Assembly: GCF_000234665.1 (NCBI RefSeq)
Contig: NC_018334.1
Span: 930,001 to 994,000 of the forward strand
Source of the DNA: Leishmania mexicana MHOM/GT/2001/U1103
Taxonomy: Eukaryota; Euglenozoa; Kinetoplastea; Trypanosomatida; Trypanosomatidae
DNA: 64,000 bases
Reading direction: 5' to 3'
Positions 1-11,287 of this stretch are shown one piece after another (positions within the stretch are counted from its first letter, which is position 1; each line of letters opens with the position of its first letter). Both the position numbers and the translations under genes were made by a program. The notes under the pieces were generated by a model. The model was not told the DNA's origin. It saw nothing but the letters and a program-made list of their open reading frames with translations, and did no database searches.

Positions 1-354
1 GGCAGCTTGGCGCTGACTGCGGCGCTCCTGACGGGCCTGACGGCGCTTGTACTTCTCCATTGCCTTCTCGCGCAGGATCTCTTGCTCCGGCGTCAGGCGT
101 GGCGGCCGCGAGTTCAGCGGAATGCCCTTCCGCTGACTCTCTACCGCGGCCGCCTCGCCATTGGAGGACGAGTCCAGCCGCTCGGGGGTATCGCCCTCGC
201 GCAGCCAGCGGCGGTTGCCGTTGGCCACACGGCCGTTTGACATCTTGAGGCAGCCGAAGTACATCAGGACAAACAAAGCGCAAACGATGCCGAAGCCTAA
301 GGCGGCAGCGATGGCAACACAGAGGAGGGCTGTGGCTGTGGCAGAGAGATGCAT
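1..354 (-). CDS. 5' part of a small membrane-anchored hypothetical protein (runs off the left edge)
   Basis: An open frame reads without a stop from an ATG at 352-354 to the left window edge (118 codons). It begins MHLSATATALLCVAIAA, giving a hydrophobic stretch over about residues 5-36 that could be a signal anchor or transmembrane segment. The rest is charged, and the last visible part is Arg/Gln/Glu-rich with a likely helix around LTPEQEILREKAMEKYK. I do not recognise a family. A short hydrophobic N-terminus followed by a basic low-complexity region resembles the next gene (2021-3748), but I see no alignable similarity. Codons favour G or C at the third position, as in the surer genes here. 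The C-terminus lies outside the window. Confidence 0.7.
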   Translation of the reverse strand, partial: MHLSATATALLCVAIAAALGFGIVCALFVLMYFGCLKMSNGRVANGNRRWLREGDTPERLDSSSNGEAAAVESQRKGIPLNSRPPRLTPEQEILREKAMEKYKRRQARQERRSQRQAA

Positions 355-2020
355 CTCGAGTGGGGAGGGGGATCGATGAGCAGCGAAGGCGCAGGTAGAG
401 GGAGGGGGAGGGGCGAGTGTAGAGTGGACTCGCTACAGACTGTGTGGCTGTTCAAAGCTGTTTCGGAACGACGAGGTAAAGAAAGACTGCGCAGGGAATC
501 ACAGAGCCCTCCCCCCGGTTTTCACGAGTTTCTTCTACTGGAACACCGTAAGCGCGGATATCACTCTCAACGAGGCGAGCGACCTCTTGCCCGTACCGTG
601 CGCCGGAGCACAACGAAGCAAGCGAGACAGCCCGGGCGATCGTGACACAGCAGCAGCACTGCCGCCGCAGATGCTAGTAGTAGACACAGACTCGTGTGCC
701 TGTGCGTGGGGGAGAGGCGTGGAGAGGGTGGGGGTGGTAGGGGAGAGAGGGAGGCTGCTTATGCAGAAATTATCGCGCGGAGACTACTTACTTGAAAGAG
801 GCCCGCACACAGATGTACGAAGAAAACAAAACAACGTGGGGGAGGATGGAGAAGGGTGGAGTCTATGGCGAGGAGCAGCCATCAAACGACAACAGCAAAA
901 AGGGCGGCTCGTATCGCGTTGCCCGTTTCGCTGGGGGAGAGAGGGCGTGAACTGGACGTATCGGCTTAACAACTACACCAACCAAACAGTACCTTCATGC
1001 GTCTGAGTGCTGCGCAAAGTATGTGCTAACACACACACATATATATATACACACACAGATATATTACTGCGCGACAGGCGTGTCTGGCTTCTCTCTATGC
1101 CTCTGTTGCGATGCCCCCGCAGCAACAGGTGCTTGAAGCTGGTAAAAAAAAGGCCCACAAAGCCTACGCACGTGCCCAGGGAAACGATCGACGTATCGGC
1201 ACAGTCGTGCTATGGCTAATCTGCCTTCCCTATGAGGTGAGTGGTGGGATGAAGGGGTGGGGGTAGGTGCGGGATAGGCGGTGCGTGAAGGCGTAGGGCC
1301 AAATATGTAAGCAGGCGTGTGCTAGTGTGCGTGTCTTAGACAGGGAAGGCGGCATGAGAAAACACGGCGCACATTCATAGACACCGGAGGAGGGAGAAAC
1401 AGTTGATGGGGAGAGTGAGCATTCATGGGCATGCCCGAGACATAGCTGAAGTGAGGAACAGACACGCCATGAAGTGGCAACGGTCTACGCCCTGGCGCGG
1501 TAGGAGGGCGAGCAGAAGAGGGGAGGGAGGTGGTGCCTTCGCTTCCCCCGCTCAAGCGGTCACCTGTACTACCGCCACTATCGAAGGGGATCACGAGTTG
1601 TCTCTGCGCAGTTTGTAGCATCGCTGATGTCTCCGCGCTTCTTCTTTAGTTTTGTTTAAACACATCGACAAAAAAGGCGCAGAGCTGGAGCAAGCTCCAA
1701 CGGGCTTGCACGCGCAAAGTGGGAGGAGGAGGAGGAGGGGTGGCGGAGGCAAACGGTGACCAACATCGTCGATCCACGGCAGGGGGCCGCATCAGCTCTG
1801 GAATACAAAATACAGGCCCGCGTGGTCACAGAGCGCCTTTCACGTATGCCGCTTTCGTTGTCTTTTGACGTCCGGCACAGGAAGAAGAAAGAAAAAACAA
1901 CAACAACAAACGGGCCGTTCACGTTCCCTAATATGATGTGTCGTCTCTGCCGAACGGTGCGCCGGAAGAATCCGCTGTCGTCGTTCGCGCGCCACCGAAC
2001 GGAAGAGGCGAGATCGACTT
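355..2020. other. Intergenic spacer
   Basis: No convincing gene is present. On the minus strand this holds the 3' UTR of the 2021-3748 gene and the 5' leader of the partial gene. It contains a mixed CA/TA microsatellite at about 1029-1063 and purine-rich plus-strand tracts. The short ORFs here look like low-complexity shadows. Confidence 0.6.
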
Positions 2021-3748
2021 CTAAGTCTGTGCTCTCGCTCCCCCAGAGCTTGCCGAGCAGGATGCTGTCACCGGGTCACTCCCAGGCAGAGAGAATGGCG
2101 AGCGCAGGCCGCTGCTACACCGATTCGACGGCGAAGAGAACGTGCCGACATGACAAGCTTGCACTGCGGCGTTGCTACCGCTTCCGTGCACGGCACCCGA
2201 AAGTGATGTCTGATGGCGTGTGCTTGCAGGTGCCTTCCTCGGTGACAAAACGGGGTGAGGCGGCTTGACACCGGTGCGCGCGCTGGCGCCTGCCTCTTCC
2301 GCTCCAGGGTGAGTGCCGGAAAGCGGTGATGTCGAGCCCACGTGCGGGTAGGACGGCGACCCTGCCAGTCCCACGACGGGAGAGTTGACAGATGCGGAGC
2401 ACCAAGACTGGTAGCTGTGGAAGGAGGCATTCAAGGCTGGCAGGCCAGCGACCATGGTCGAGTGGTGGAGCGGATACGGCGCTACACTTTGGCTATACGG
2501 GGACGCCCCTGTGCCAGCTGCGGCCCACCCTCCACCAAGCCCGACCGGGCTGACGCTTGCTGCGGATGCTCTGGCGCTCACTTGGCGATCTAAGAAGACG
2601 GGAGAAGTACCGTGCAGGCTAATCTGGTCAAAGCCGTTTACGTTTTCCAGCCCCGTCGTTGGGGATAGTCGGCCCACCGTCTGTTGCTCCTGCTTGAGCA
2701 AGAACTCGCGCAGCTGCTCCAGACGAGGAAGAGCGGGGGCGTTGTGCAGCGAAACGTCCTCGAAGTCGTCGGAGGTGCTCTCGAGATCTTCCTGACGGTT
2801 GCGTGGTGCCGAGGAGAAGTTCACCTGGTGCAGGGCTTGGCTGGGGCTCGTACTGCCACCTCTGTCATAGCGCGTGGGCGACTTCTTGCGTCGGCGAAAA
2901 AACTGGAGGCCGCCAATGCTGCCGTTCTGCAAGCTAGTGCTGGTTGGAGTGGCACTTTGCCAACCCTGCCGTGCGTGCCGCGCCGACCCAGCTGGCGAGC
3001 CTGGCCGGAAGCTCATGCTCCCCACGCTGCTTTCGGTGGCGTAGTTGTTGAGGGCAGCTCTGCAGCCTGGCGACATACTGTACTGAAGCTGCAGCTCCTG
3101 TAGCAAGGAAGAGCTGAGCCGCACGTTGGGTGTATTTCTGTCGGAGGCTCGCCGGTCCTCGTACGCGGCGCGGCCATAGAACTCTGGGGAGGCAATGCGA
3201 TTTTGCTCATCCTCGAGGCGCTGCTTCTCTTCAAGTGTGAGCGGTGGAGGTCCGGCCTGGGGCACGCGTTCGACGCCGCGGAAATCAAGGCACACGTCCT
3301 GGTCACCATGATGCACGACGATTCGATTACGTGGCAGATTGCGCCGTGGACGCACACGGGCTTCGATGGGGATACCCTCCACGCGCTCCGCGTTCGGCGA
3401 TGCCGGCCGCACACCGCCATCGAGGCCATAGTAGTTGTTATTGCTCTCCCCGCGATAGTCGATGGCGTCGCGATCGGCGTAGTTGTCGCGAAGATTCTGA
3501 CTTGGCCTCTGGCCGCTGTTATAGGCTGGCGTGTAGGCAGCGTCATTATCGCCTCTGCCCGCGCCCACTTGCGCACTAGGGGCATCCCCAAACGCGCTCT
3601 CCTCCTGAAGGGTTACGCTCTCCGCATCCGCGTACACACGGCGCGATGGCGCGTGCCGGGCGCCGTAAGCATGACTGATGCACCAGATTATGCCCGAAAT
3701 AGCGAGAACAGCGCCAGCGATGCTGCTGACGAGTATGAGCGAGCTCAT
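2021..3748 (-). CDS. Hypothetical protein with N-terminal transmembrane anchor, 575 aa
   Basis: The frame is open upstream to 3994, but that extension encodes a Cys/Val run from a CA repeat. I therefore place the start at 3746-3748, where the protein begins MSSLILVSSIAGAVLAISG. Residues about 3-25 form one hydrophobic helix, so the protein is probably membrane-anchored with a long soluble tail. The tail is low in complexity and rich in Ser, Arg, Asn, Gly and Pro, with a short charged helix around LTLEEKQRLEDEQNRI. No catalytic motif or known domain is visible. Its size and composition fit the many Leishmania 'hypothetical, conserved' proteins. The function and membrane are unknown. The alternative is the longer 657-aa reading. 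Confidence 0.8.
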   Translation of the reverse strand: MSSLILVSSIAGAVLAISGIIWCISHAYGARHAPSRRVYADAESVTLQEESAFGDAPSAQVGAGRGDNDAAYTPAYNSGQRPSQNLRDNYADRDAIDYRGESNNNYYGLDGGVRPASPNAERVEGIPIEARVRPRRNLPRNRIVVHHGDQDVCLDFRGVERVPQAGPPPLTLEEKQRLEDEQNRIASPEFYGRAAYEDRRASDRNTPNVRLSSSLLQELQLQYSMSPGCRAALNNYATESSVGSMSFRPGSPAGSARHARQGWQSATPTSTSLQNGSIGGLQFFRRRKKSPTRYDRGGSTSPSQALHQVNFSSAPRNRQEDLESTSDDFEDVSLHNAPALPRLEQLREFLLKQEQQTVGRLSPTTGLENVNGFDQISLHGTSPVFLDRQVSARASAASVSPVGLGGGWAAAGTGASPYSQSVAPYPLHHSTMVAGLPALNASFHSYQSWCSASVNSPVVGLAGSPSYPHVGSTSPLSGTHPGAEEAGASARTGVKPPHPVLSPRKAPASTRHQTSLSGAVHGSGSNAAVQACHVGTFSSPSNRCSSGLRSPFSLPGSDPVTASCSASSGGARAQT

Positions 3749-6625
3749 GGCCAGCGCCTCTATAGGCAGATGACCGGAGTCTGACGATGCGAAAACGAAG
3801 GTTTGTACACAGCCGAAAGGCCTCCCCCCTCCGCTCCCCGAGGCCTGTGAGAGGTGCAGACAGAGTCCCCAGTGCAACCCGACGAGTATCGAGTTAGTGG
3901 GGAGGTGGAGCTCGAGCAGATGATGACCAGAGCCACCGTCAGACCAACGTAAAACACACACACACACACACACACAAGAGGAGCAGAACAACAAAGAGGA
4001 AAAGGTATCGACTGGCCGTCCTTCAACCGAACAAGCGCGGCTGACCGAACGGAAATGGGTTTCGCGCTCTGGTCAGGCAAAAGACGCGGGCGCTTCTACA
4101 AATAAATGGTGTCCTCGCGTCTGTTGGGCACTCAGTTTCGATGGAGGGAGGGGGAAGGGGAGAGAGAAGGGACGGCGAGAACCACACAAAAGGGAGGCAG
4201 AGAGACGACAAGCGCGAGCGCGCGCCCCCCGGGGGAGCGGGTTCCGGATATCGACAGCAGGGAAGTCAATCGACGCACGTGAGCTCTCCTTCGACTGTGG
4301 AGAGTCGAGCAACAACGACGGCAACGGCAACAGAAAAAAAAGAGTCCAACCATACACGACGATGCTGCAACGTAATAGCGCTACGCCTGCTACAGAGAGA
4401 GAAGAAAACAAAAGCAACGAGCAGAGACGGAGCGGCACGCAGGCGCCGGACAGCAGCGCATGGAGCCGGACGGCGGCAGAGGAGGGGAGAAGAGAATCGA
4501 CCACGCACAGCACTCAACAGACAACAGGGACACACCAGGGATGAGAAGAGCAATTGAGGTTTAGAGGGAGACCGAGGGAGGGGGAGAGGGGGATGGCGCG
4601 TACTCCAGCAGAGAGGGCGACACGGAAATACAAACGGCAACCAATCAAAGAAGACGTGAAGAAAGGACGGGCGAAGGCTTTGGGGAGGGGAGGGTGGGGC
4701 GCAACGCCGACAACCATCAATCAACAGAGAGTGACCAAATCGACGCCGAAGAAAACGCCAGGCGGCACACACGCGTGCGCTAAACAGGAAAAAAAATATA
4801 ACAGATTTTATGCATGGCAGGGACCACGAGAGCGCGCAACGGGCGACAAAACAGAAAGAGGCGCGTCACTAGAGTCCCGAGCACTAAAATCTCAACAAGG
4901 GTCGGACACGCGCAGAGCAGCAAAAGCCGAGAGCAGACGAGGTGGGGGCTCAGCGAGATGAAAAACCAACCCGCCCAACAAACAGAAAAAAAGGGGCGAG
5001 ATGATGATGATGATAGACCTACGCTTTCTGTTGTGCGGTGCTTCTTTGCTTCTCGCGTTATCGCCGTTTGTGTGTGTGTGGGAGGGGTGGAAGAGGGGTG
5101 AGCCGGTGGGCGGGCGGCCAGCGAGAGCGAGAGCGGGCAAGGAAAGGAAAGGAAAGGCGACCACCAACAGAAAAACCACCAACAAACACAGCCAAAGAAT
5201 AGAGAGATGCCGCAGCTCCTGACACAGAGCGATCGATGGTTGATGCTCCGCGTACGCGGCTTCCTTTGGCGCTTGGGTCGAGGCTCGAATGAATGGTAGA
5301 TACCTATCGATGTGTGTGTGTGGGTGTGCGCATGTAACTGTCGTTGTAGAGCAGCAGACTGCGTTCCGCGTGAGCAGAGGGCGTGGGGGTGATGAATAGC
5401 GAGAGTAAGAGAGACACCAGAGTGAAGGATGGGGGAGAGAGAGAGATGGGAACGGAGTCGTTGACACGCAAGATGTGGGGCCCGGTGAAAGAGCAAAGCG
5501 GTGCGTCACATGCTCCCAAAATGTGGCCTACCCGCATGCAGAAATACGTGTGTATGCCGGAGGTTGCGTGTGGGCGTGCACCACGCGCCACTGTGCACCA
5601 GAACTCATGCTCCCGTCCACCAGTAACGCGCTAGAGGTTGAATATACAGCTGCTTCTCCTTTAGAGCCCTCGAATTCGTTTTGAAGCCGCGTCGCGCAAG
5701 CTACCGGGAGAGGAGAAACGGATAAGATGAAGCGATAAGAGCAGCAAAGAACGACCCTTGCACTGCAGTCGGTCTTGGCAGCAGTGGCAGGAGATGTGGC
5801 GTGCAGACCACATCGGCGCTGAGAAGCTCAAAAGGGACGAGCATGACAGGGCGTCGTTCGCGCGTGTATGTTGACTGTCACAAAATGCAGGGATGAGTGT
5901 GTTCCGGTGAGGCGGGGCGACATGCCCTCCTCTGAACCAGGTTGAATCCAACGCAGGCGTGCTCTCTCTCACGTGAGCGCTACTTTTGTGCGCCAGGTGG
6001 TGGCCGCATTGCGATGCAGTGGACGGCAGTGAGAGGCGGCTGCAGGTAGAGAGAGAGGGATACACAGTAAATATAAAGGAGAAGAGGGAGTCGTGGGTAC
6101 CGTCGCAGAAACCGGAGGAGAAGCAAAGATCAAGTCACTTGGCTGTCGAAGGCTTGCCCACATGCGCTGTGCACTGCGACGCACACAACCATCGTGGAAT
6201 CCCGGCGCATTACTGTTCGTCGAGGTTAGCCACATCGTCCCACTCTTTCGGAAGCGCTCTGCTAAGATGGTTTGGTTTCCCGGTAGAACCCAGCCCAACA
6301 GGTGCACATGGAAACAAAGGTAAAGAGTACTGCACTGGACAACCTCAGTAGTCTACACAAGCATTGGCACTCGTAAGAAAGTGCACGACGTCTTGGCCGC
6401 GTAGATGAGACATGAAATCGGTACCACGACGTCCCTTCTGTCCGGAAGGAGTAAGCAAAACAGTGTACAGAGGGAGAGAGAGAGGTGGACGATGCCAGTC
6501 GCCGTGGCCGGCTTAGGGCGCATCACGTTTTGCGCCGAGGAGAAAGAACGGTTTCGTCCTCCATCGAGCGCTTGCCCTCCCACTCACCCATAGTTGACCG
6601 ATCCGTTTGCAGTGGCGCATCAGCA
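3749..6625. other. Long intergenic spacer
   Basis: About 2.9 kb without a credible gene. It carries a CA dinucleotide run at about 3955-3976 and strongly purine-rich plus-strand blocks around 4141-4260, 4320-4520 and 4840-4990. These read as polypyrimidine tracts in the transcribed minus-strand RNA. Overlapping ORFs in all frames are repeat-driven and Ser/Arg/Pro-rich. Confidence 0.55.
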
Positions 6626-7201
6626 CTAGCTCAGCGTACCCCACGAACTGCGCCTGCTCAGTGAGTAGAGGAGAACCAAGATGCCCAGCACAATGGCTGC
6701 CTTACGGGTGTAATCCAAAACGAACGACGCTGCCTGCTGCTGCGGCGCCGCATCGGGCCAAGGGAAAAACTTTCCGAATGGGTCTTGGGTGACCATTTCC
6801 CGGCCGCACCGCGCAATCAGCTTGCGCGGATTTGCGTTCTCGAACACGAGAAGCGCAGGAATGGTCTTGATATTGTATGTGTCGCCCCACACGCGCGCCA
6901 TCGACCTGGCATCCGCGTACGGCAGGCAGTAGTAGTCCCCGTGCGACTCACAAAAGTACCTCATCATCTCCTCCTCGGATCGATCCAATGACATGAACAC
7001 AACCTCGAACTTCTTCTTGGCGTGGTGGGCCTCATAGAAGCTCTTCAGCAGCGGGGTGAAGGCGCGGCACGGGGGGCACCAGTGTGCGGAAAAAAAAATA
7101 AGCACATACTCGGGGTCCTTCAAGACATCGATTGCACGAACGGCGCTGCCGTCCTTGCAGAGGAGCATGAGCCCCGAGTTATTGAAAAAGTTGGGCTCCA
7201 T
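6626..7201 (-). CDS. Tail-anchored tryparedoxin-like protein, 191 aa
   Basis: A thioredoxin-fold protein with the tryparedoxin-type active site WCPPC at residues 41-45 (FFSAHWCPPCRAFTP), then a predicted cis-proline loop (KTIPALLVFE). Tryparedoxins of trypanosomatids pass electrons from trypanothione to peroxidases and other targets. Classical cytosolic ones are about 145 aa; this one is longer because of a C-terminal extension. The extension holds a hydrophobic helix (about residues 169-182, AAIVLGILVLLYSL) followed by a short basic tail, which suggests tail-anchored insertion in a membrane with the redox domain facing the cytosol. From memory, tail-anchored tryparedoxins at the mitochondrial outer membrane have been described in Leishmania; whether this is that protein is inference. 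A paralog lies at 10745-11287. A candidate splice acceptor at 7226-7227 supports this start. Confidence 0.88.
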   Translation of the reverse strand: MEPNFFNNSGLMLLCKDGSAVRAIDVLKDPEYVLIFFSAHWCPPCRAFTPLLKSFYEAHHAKKKFEVVFMSLDRSEEEMMRYFCESHGDYYCLPYADARSMARVWGDTYNIKTIPALLVFENANPRKLIARCGREMVTQDPFGKFFPWPDAAPQQQAASFVLDYTRKAAIVLGILVLLYSLSRRSSWGTLS

Positions 7202-7225
7202 GCAGCAAGCCGAGGGTACGTATCC

Positions 7226-7227
7226 CT
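7226..7227 (-). promoter_or_regulatory. Candidate spliced-leader acceptor AG for the 6626-7201 gene
   Basis: On the minus strand a pyrimidine tract (about 7266-7292, mostly T with single C) is followed by CACGCAG, the first AG after it. It lies 24 nt upstream of the ATG. Trans-splicing acceptors in trypanosomatids follow this pattern; use of this site is inferred. Confidence 0.45.
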
Positions 7228-9093
7228 GCGTGCAACGAGAGCGAGGAGGCGGGGAGAGAACAGCAGCGCGGATGACGCAAAAAGAAAAGAAAAAGAAACG
7301 GTGGAGGAGCGCACCAACAGGAGAGATGCGTCTGTCTTTCTATATTTCGTTGCTCCGTTGTTTTTGGGCGAATCCGAGTAAGGCACTCGCGGGGCAGCAC
7401 CGCGTGCCACGCCGTTGATAGGGGGGGGGGCGTACGAAACAAGGGCAAGAGCAGGGGGGGGGAGTATACCAAAAGTACATTAAGTACTGAGCTCGACTGC
7501 TTTGGGATCTCTGCGCCACATCCCGTGCGCTGCTGCGTAGCAGAGGCAAACACGAGGGAGCCGAGAGAGTGGTGGTGGAGAGTCCGGCAGCGTTCCGGCC
7601 ACTCCAAGCGGGCACCACCTCTTTTAGGAGCAGCGCACATCTGGCTCGACTCCCCGCGACGGCGCATCCCTGGTTGAGAGCTGTAGCGGCGTCACTGGCT
7701 GACGTGCTTCGTACTGCATCCCCAACTACATTTTTGTCTTCTGCCTCTTCTCGCGTATCCGCTTCGCTCACAACGCCGCCGTTAGCGTCCGGGCCGAAAA
7801 GAGGCCGCCACTCCGGTGCCTGCGTGCATCGCGATAACGCCTCGCTTCGGCCGGTGCGCAGGGCAACGAACGCAACGCTTCGTGACGCCGCTGAGCGAGC
7901 CGCTTACGGATGAGGACATCAAGCACACACACACACACACACACGCACACAAGCAGGAGTAAGGAAAGGCAGAGGGATGGATGGAGGGAGCGGAGGGCTC
8001 TCTTGTGAGTTTGGAGGGAAGTGGAGGAGAGGGGGAAGGACACCGTGTAGAGGAAGCGCACAGGAGAAGCGCACCGTGTGGGACGGAAGGGCGACATCCC
8101 GCACAGCACGGCGAGCAGAAAGAGAAGCGACACGAAATAGATAAGTCGTTCAGGGTTAGGAGGATGGGCGGGGGGGTAAGGGTGTCGGGACGAGGAACGA
8201 TGAATGGTGTGGGTGGGGGTGGGGCACCACAAACGGTACTGAAGGAAACGCTGTTGCGGCCTCTTGCCCGAGCCCGCCTAAGAGGGGTGTCTCCGCTTCG
8301 CCTCGCACTGCGCACAGGACCGCTGCGGGGAACGGGGAGAGGTCGAAGAAGGAAAAAGAATGAGCTGCATGCTTTGCAGGACACAGGTGTGTATGGAAAC
8401 GGATGATGTGCGCCCGACCGCACTAGGAGGGGTTCAACAACAAGCCAGTTGGAGCACCGTTGTCGGACCGATCAAAAGAAAAATCAAGGATGGGGAGACG
8501 ACAGAGCAGCTGCGGAGGCAAACAAACAAAAAAAAAGAGACCAGCGAGTCGGGCCGTTCCCTTCCCCCCTCTGTGCCATGCCTCGGATGTGTCCCGGAGG
8601 CGGATGGCACGAGAAGGCGCGTTGCTCACAGTATGCAGTCGTTGCTCTGCACATGTACACGGCATCGCGAACAGCGGGAGGAAGGACTGAAAGAAGGCGG
8701 CAAGTCTCGATCGATGAGAGGCGAGGGTCGCTAAGAGGGGTGGAGAGACGGGCAGAGCGCCTGATGTGTCGTGAAGCGCTCGAGGAAATAGGCGCGCACA
8801 CGGGCGTCCGAGGAAACGCGCCGGTCATGCACGCGAGTGAAAGACTGGAGTGCCGGCACGGGCCACGGCAACCGCGCCGAGTGAGAGATACCAGCAAAGG
8901 ATGATGGGAGCGCGCAAAGAGGACGGAAGGGGGGGGGGCGGAGGGGGACAACGAAGGAAACAGCAAGGGGTGCCTCGACGCACGAACGTGCGAACAGACG
9001 ACGAGCACGGGACATCATCGGCGGTCCACAGACGCTGTTAGCCAGCGTCTTTGCCATGAGAAAAAAAAAGCAGCGCTCTTCGACGTGTAGCAC
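7228..9093. other. Intergenic spacer
   Basis: No convincing coding region. It contains a CA run at about 7922-7946, G homopolymers near 7422-7460 and 8930-8940, and purine-rich plus-strand blocks at about 7970-8060. Short ORFs are low-complexity. Confidence 0.5.
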
Positions 9094-10130
9094 TCACGCA
9101 GCTGTTCGCGCTTCCGCGTCTCCGACAGTCGCGGGCCTCAGACGCGTCTGTGGCGACGGGCGTCCGCTGCCTGCCCTCTCCTTCACTCGACGACCGCCAC
9201 TGCAGATATCACGCCCTCCAAAAAGATGCTGCATTGGCTGCACCGCGGCTTTCTGCTGCCCAGTAGGTGCGGTCTCTGTCACAGCGGCGAAAACGTAAGG
9301 AGGCGGGAGGGAGCCGTACGTCAAGGATGGTTGAGCCATGACAGCCCGCAGTTGTGCCCTGTCCTGCTCAGAACATGGGGGCTGGACAGGGCTTGGCTTC
9401 GTGCCGTTCTCGTCCGTCGCCTCTTCTCTGTAGATGTGATCAGGTCAGTGGCGCAGCACAACGGACCGTTGAGTGAGAGCTTGAGCAGAGGCAGCGGTGG
9501 CTATCGCATCGGCATGTCTCTTCGCAGCAGTAACGCGCTACACACTCGGGCTGCTTCTTCGGTCGCAGCTGCAGCGACTTGAAGGGCTTCAGCTGCATGC
9601 CGGCCCGCGTGTGGAATACAACGTTTCGGGCGACCACTCCAGAGTGAGGCCTGAGCGCGACATGGCGAAGAGTACAGACGCGGCAGGCATCAAGTCCCTG
9701 GCCGCACGGACACGACGCTCGGTCCCTTCTACCGTTACAGATTCGCGAGCTTAAGAAGGGCCCTTTATCGGCCGCTCTAGTTCAAAGATTTCAGGCATAC
9801 CAGCACTTGCTTGGGCGTGCAGGTGTGCATCCTCTGCTACCTGTGCCTCTAGCTTGCCCGCATCCTCATACTTCTGACAGGGTCCGTCTCTACGTGCGCA
9901 CTTGGCGAAGCTAAGCATAGCATCCCCTTGAAGCGATCCGTTAACCCCAAGACTGCCCCGAGCATTTGTGAGATGGAGTACTTTCTGTAGAAGGTGCACA
10001 GCTGTGCGGTGCCCACCAATGTCGCGCAATGTAAACGACGACGTACTGCTTCGTGCGCGAGGCCTGACGGAGACTCACGGTAAAGCCGCCTTGATGTATG
10101 AGGCTGCAGGGAGCCTTCTTGTGGAACAGA
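9094..10130 (-). pseudogene. Possible decayed gene in several frames
   Basis: Three consecutive minus-strand segments read like protein but in different frames with stops between them. They are 9751-10029 (92 aa, including a stretch beginning MRDIGGHRTAVHLLQK that faintly resembles an ankyrin repeat), a piece around 9540-9640 (KPFKSLQLRPKKQPE), and 9094-9432 (PSPVQPPCSEQDRAQLR continuing to MAQPSLTYGSLPPPYVFAA). The composition is balanced, unlike the repeat-driven ORFs around it. Together they could be the remains of one gene of 300 or more codons between the two tryparedoxin-like genes. The family assignment is very weak, and chance ORFs remain possible. Confidence 0.28.
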
Positions 10131-10744
10131 GGCGATGAGATCGTGAGACGAGGGAAAGGGAGAGGAGATGCGCTGTCGAATGGAAAGCGAAGACTTCACC
10201 ACGGGGAATCAACAGAAGTGTACGTCCGTATGCCACCAAGGGTTGACTGTTAATGCGTGGGCAAGGATACACCCTCGCCGTGCTCTAGGGGCATATGTGC
10301 GTGAGGGCCAACTGATACATGCGAGACGTCGTGGACGAGCATGAGAACGAAAAGATGCAGAGCAAGCTGGAAGGGGCGATGCACATTCGTCGTGCTGGTC
10401 CGCTGCACCACACGAATGAGGTTTGCGGGGGGTGGGGTGGGGTGGGGTGGGCCGAAAGAAACCCTCGTACTACTTGGTATTGCTGAGTGAGCCGTGATAC
10501 TCATGCTGCAGGGAGCTGACGGAGTTCGGACAACGCTCTCTCACTGGGTTTTCGGTGGCCATGAGAAACCGCCCTCAGCCTTACGACTCGAGACAACAAC
10601 AACCGATTAACGTGACACGCGCACCCGAGCGCCTACGAGACAACGGGACTTGAGCGCTTGGTTTCACGAGAGAGAGGGGGGGGGCACATCAAGGAATAAG
10701 CAGCACTATGGGCTCGCACCTGTTCTGTTTCCCGCGTCCAACAG
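10131..10744. other. Intergenic spacer
   Basis: No gene recognised. It contains a GGGGT tandem at about 10426-10451 (GGGGTGGGGTGGGG). Confidence 0.5.
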
Positions 10745-11287
10745 TCACTGGATGAGCAAAGTCAGCAGGAGGATCGCCAGTACCACAATGGCTGCCGTTT
10801 TTTGCATGAAGGAGCGTCGGGCTGCGTTGATGATGGCGGCGGCGTTATGCCACGGAAAGCTCTGTGCTTCCGGGTCACGCAGTACCATGTCGCGACCATA
10901 ACTCGTCACCAAACGTCGCTCGGCGTTGTTTTCCAGAACTAGCAGCGACGGAATCGAAACGAGTCCGTGCTGCTGGGCCCACTCTCGGCCGATCGTCTGC
11001 GCATCCTTGTATTGTAAAGCGAGCCAGTCTCCGTGCGCTTCGTTGAAGTACGTCTTCATCTCATCTGGCGAGCTGTCGCTGGAGATGAAGAGAACCTGAA
11101 AGCTGTGGGTTACGTGATGCTTCTCGTAGAACGCCTTTAGCTTTGGCGTGAAGCTGCGGCATGGCGGGCACCAGTGGGCGGAGAAGTAGACAAGCACGTA
11201 CGTTTTGCCAGCGAGGGCTTCAGCAGCGGCAACAGTGCCTTCTTTGCGCAGCAGCTCGACTGCCGCATTCTCGAAAAGATGCGACAT
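10745..11287 (-). CDS. Tail-anchored tryparedoxin-like protein, 180 aa
   Basis: Paralog of the 6626-7201 product. It has WCPPC at residues 39-43 in the same context (YFSAHWCPPCRSFTPKL), a thioredoxin-like strand-helix pattern, and the loop VSIPSLLVLENN containing the probable cis-proline. The C-terminus ends in an uninterrupted hydrophobic segment (about residues 163-180, AAIVVLAILLLTLLIQ), so it looks tail-anchored, with almost nothing after the membrane helix. The likely role is disulfide exchange at an organelle surface, with electrons from trypanothione; the substrate is unknown. The two copies are clearly divergent in sequence, so the duplication is not recent. An acceptor-like AG at 11323-11324 supports the start. 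Confidence 0.88.
   Translation of the reverse strand: MSHLFENAAVELLRKEGTVAAAEALAGKTYVLVYFSAHWCPPCRSFTPKLKAFYEKHHVTHSFQVLFISSDSSPDEMKTYFNEAHGDWLALQYKDAQTIGREWAQQHGLVSIPSLLVLENNAERRLVTSYGRDMVLRDPEAQSFPWHNAAAIINAARRSFMQKTAAIVVLAILLLTLLIQ

Noticed and set aside
3749..3994. N-terminal extension of the 575-aa protein
   Set aside because: It would begin with a Cys-Val run encoded by a CA repeat; the Met at 3748 gives a clean membrane anchor.
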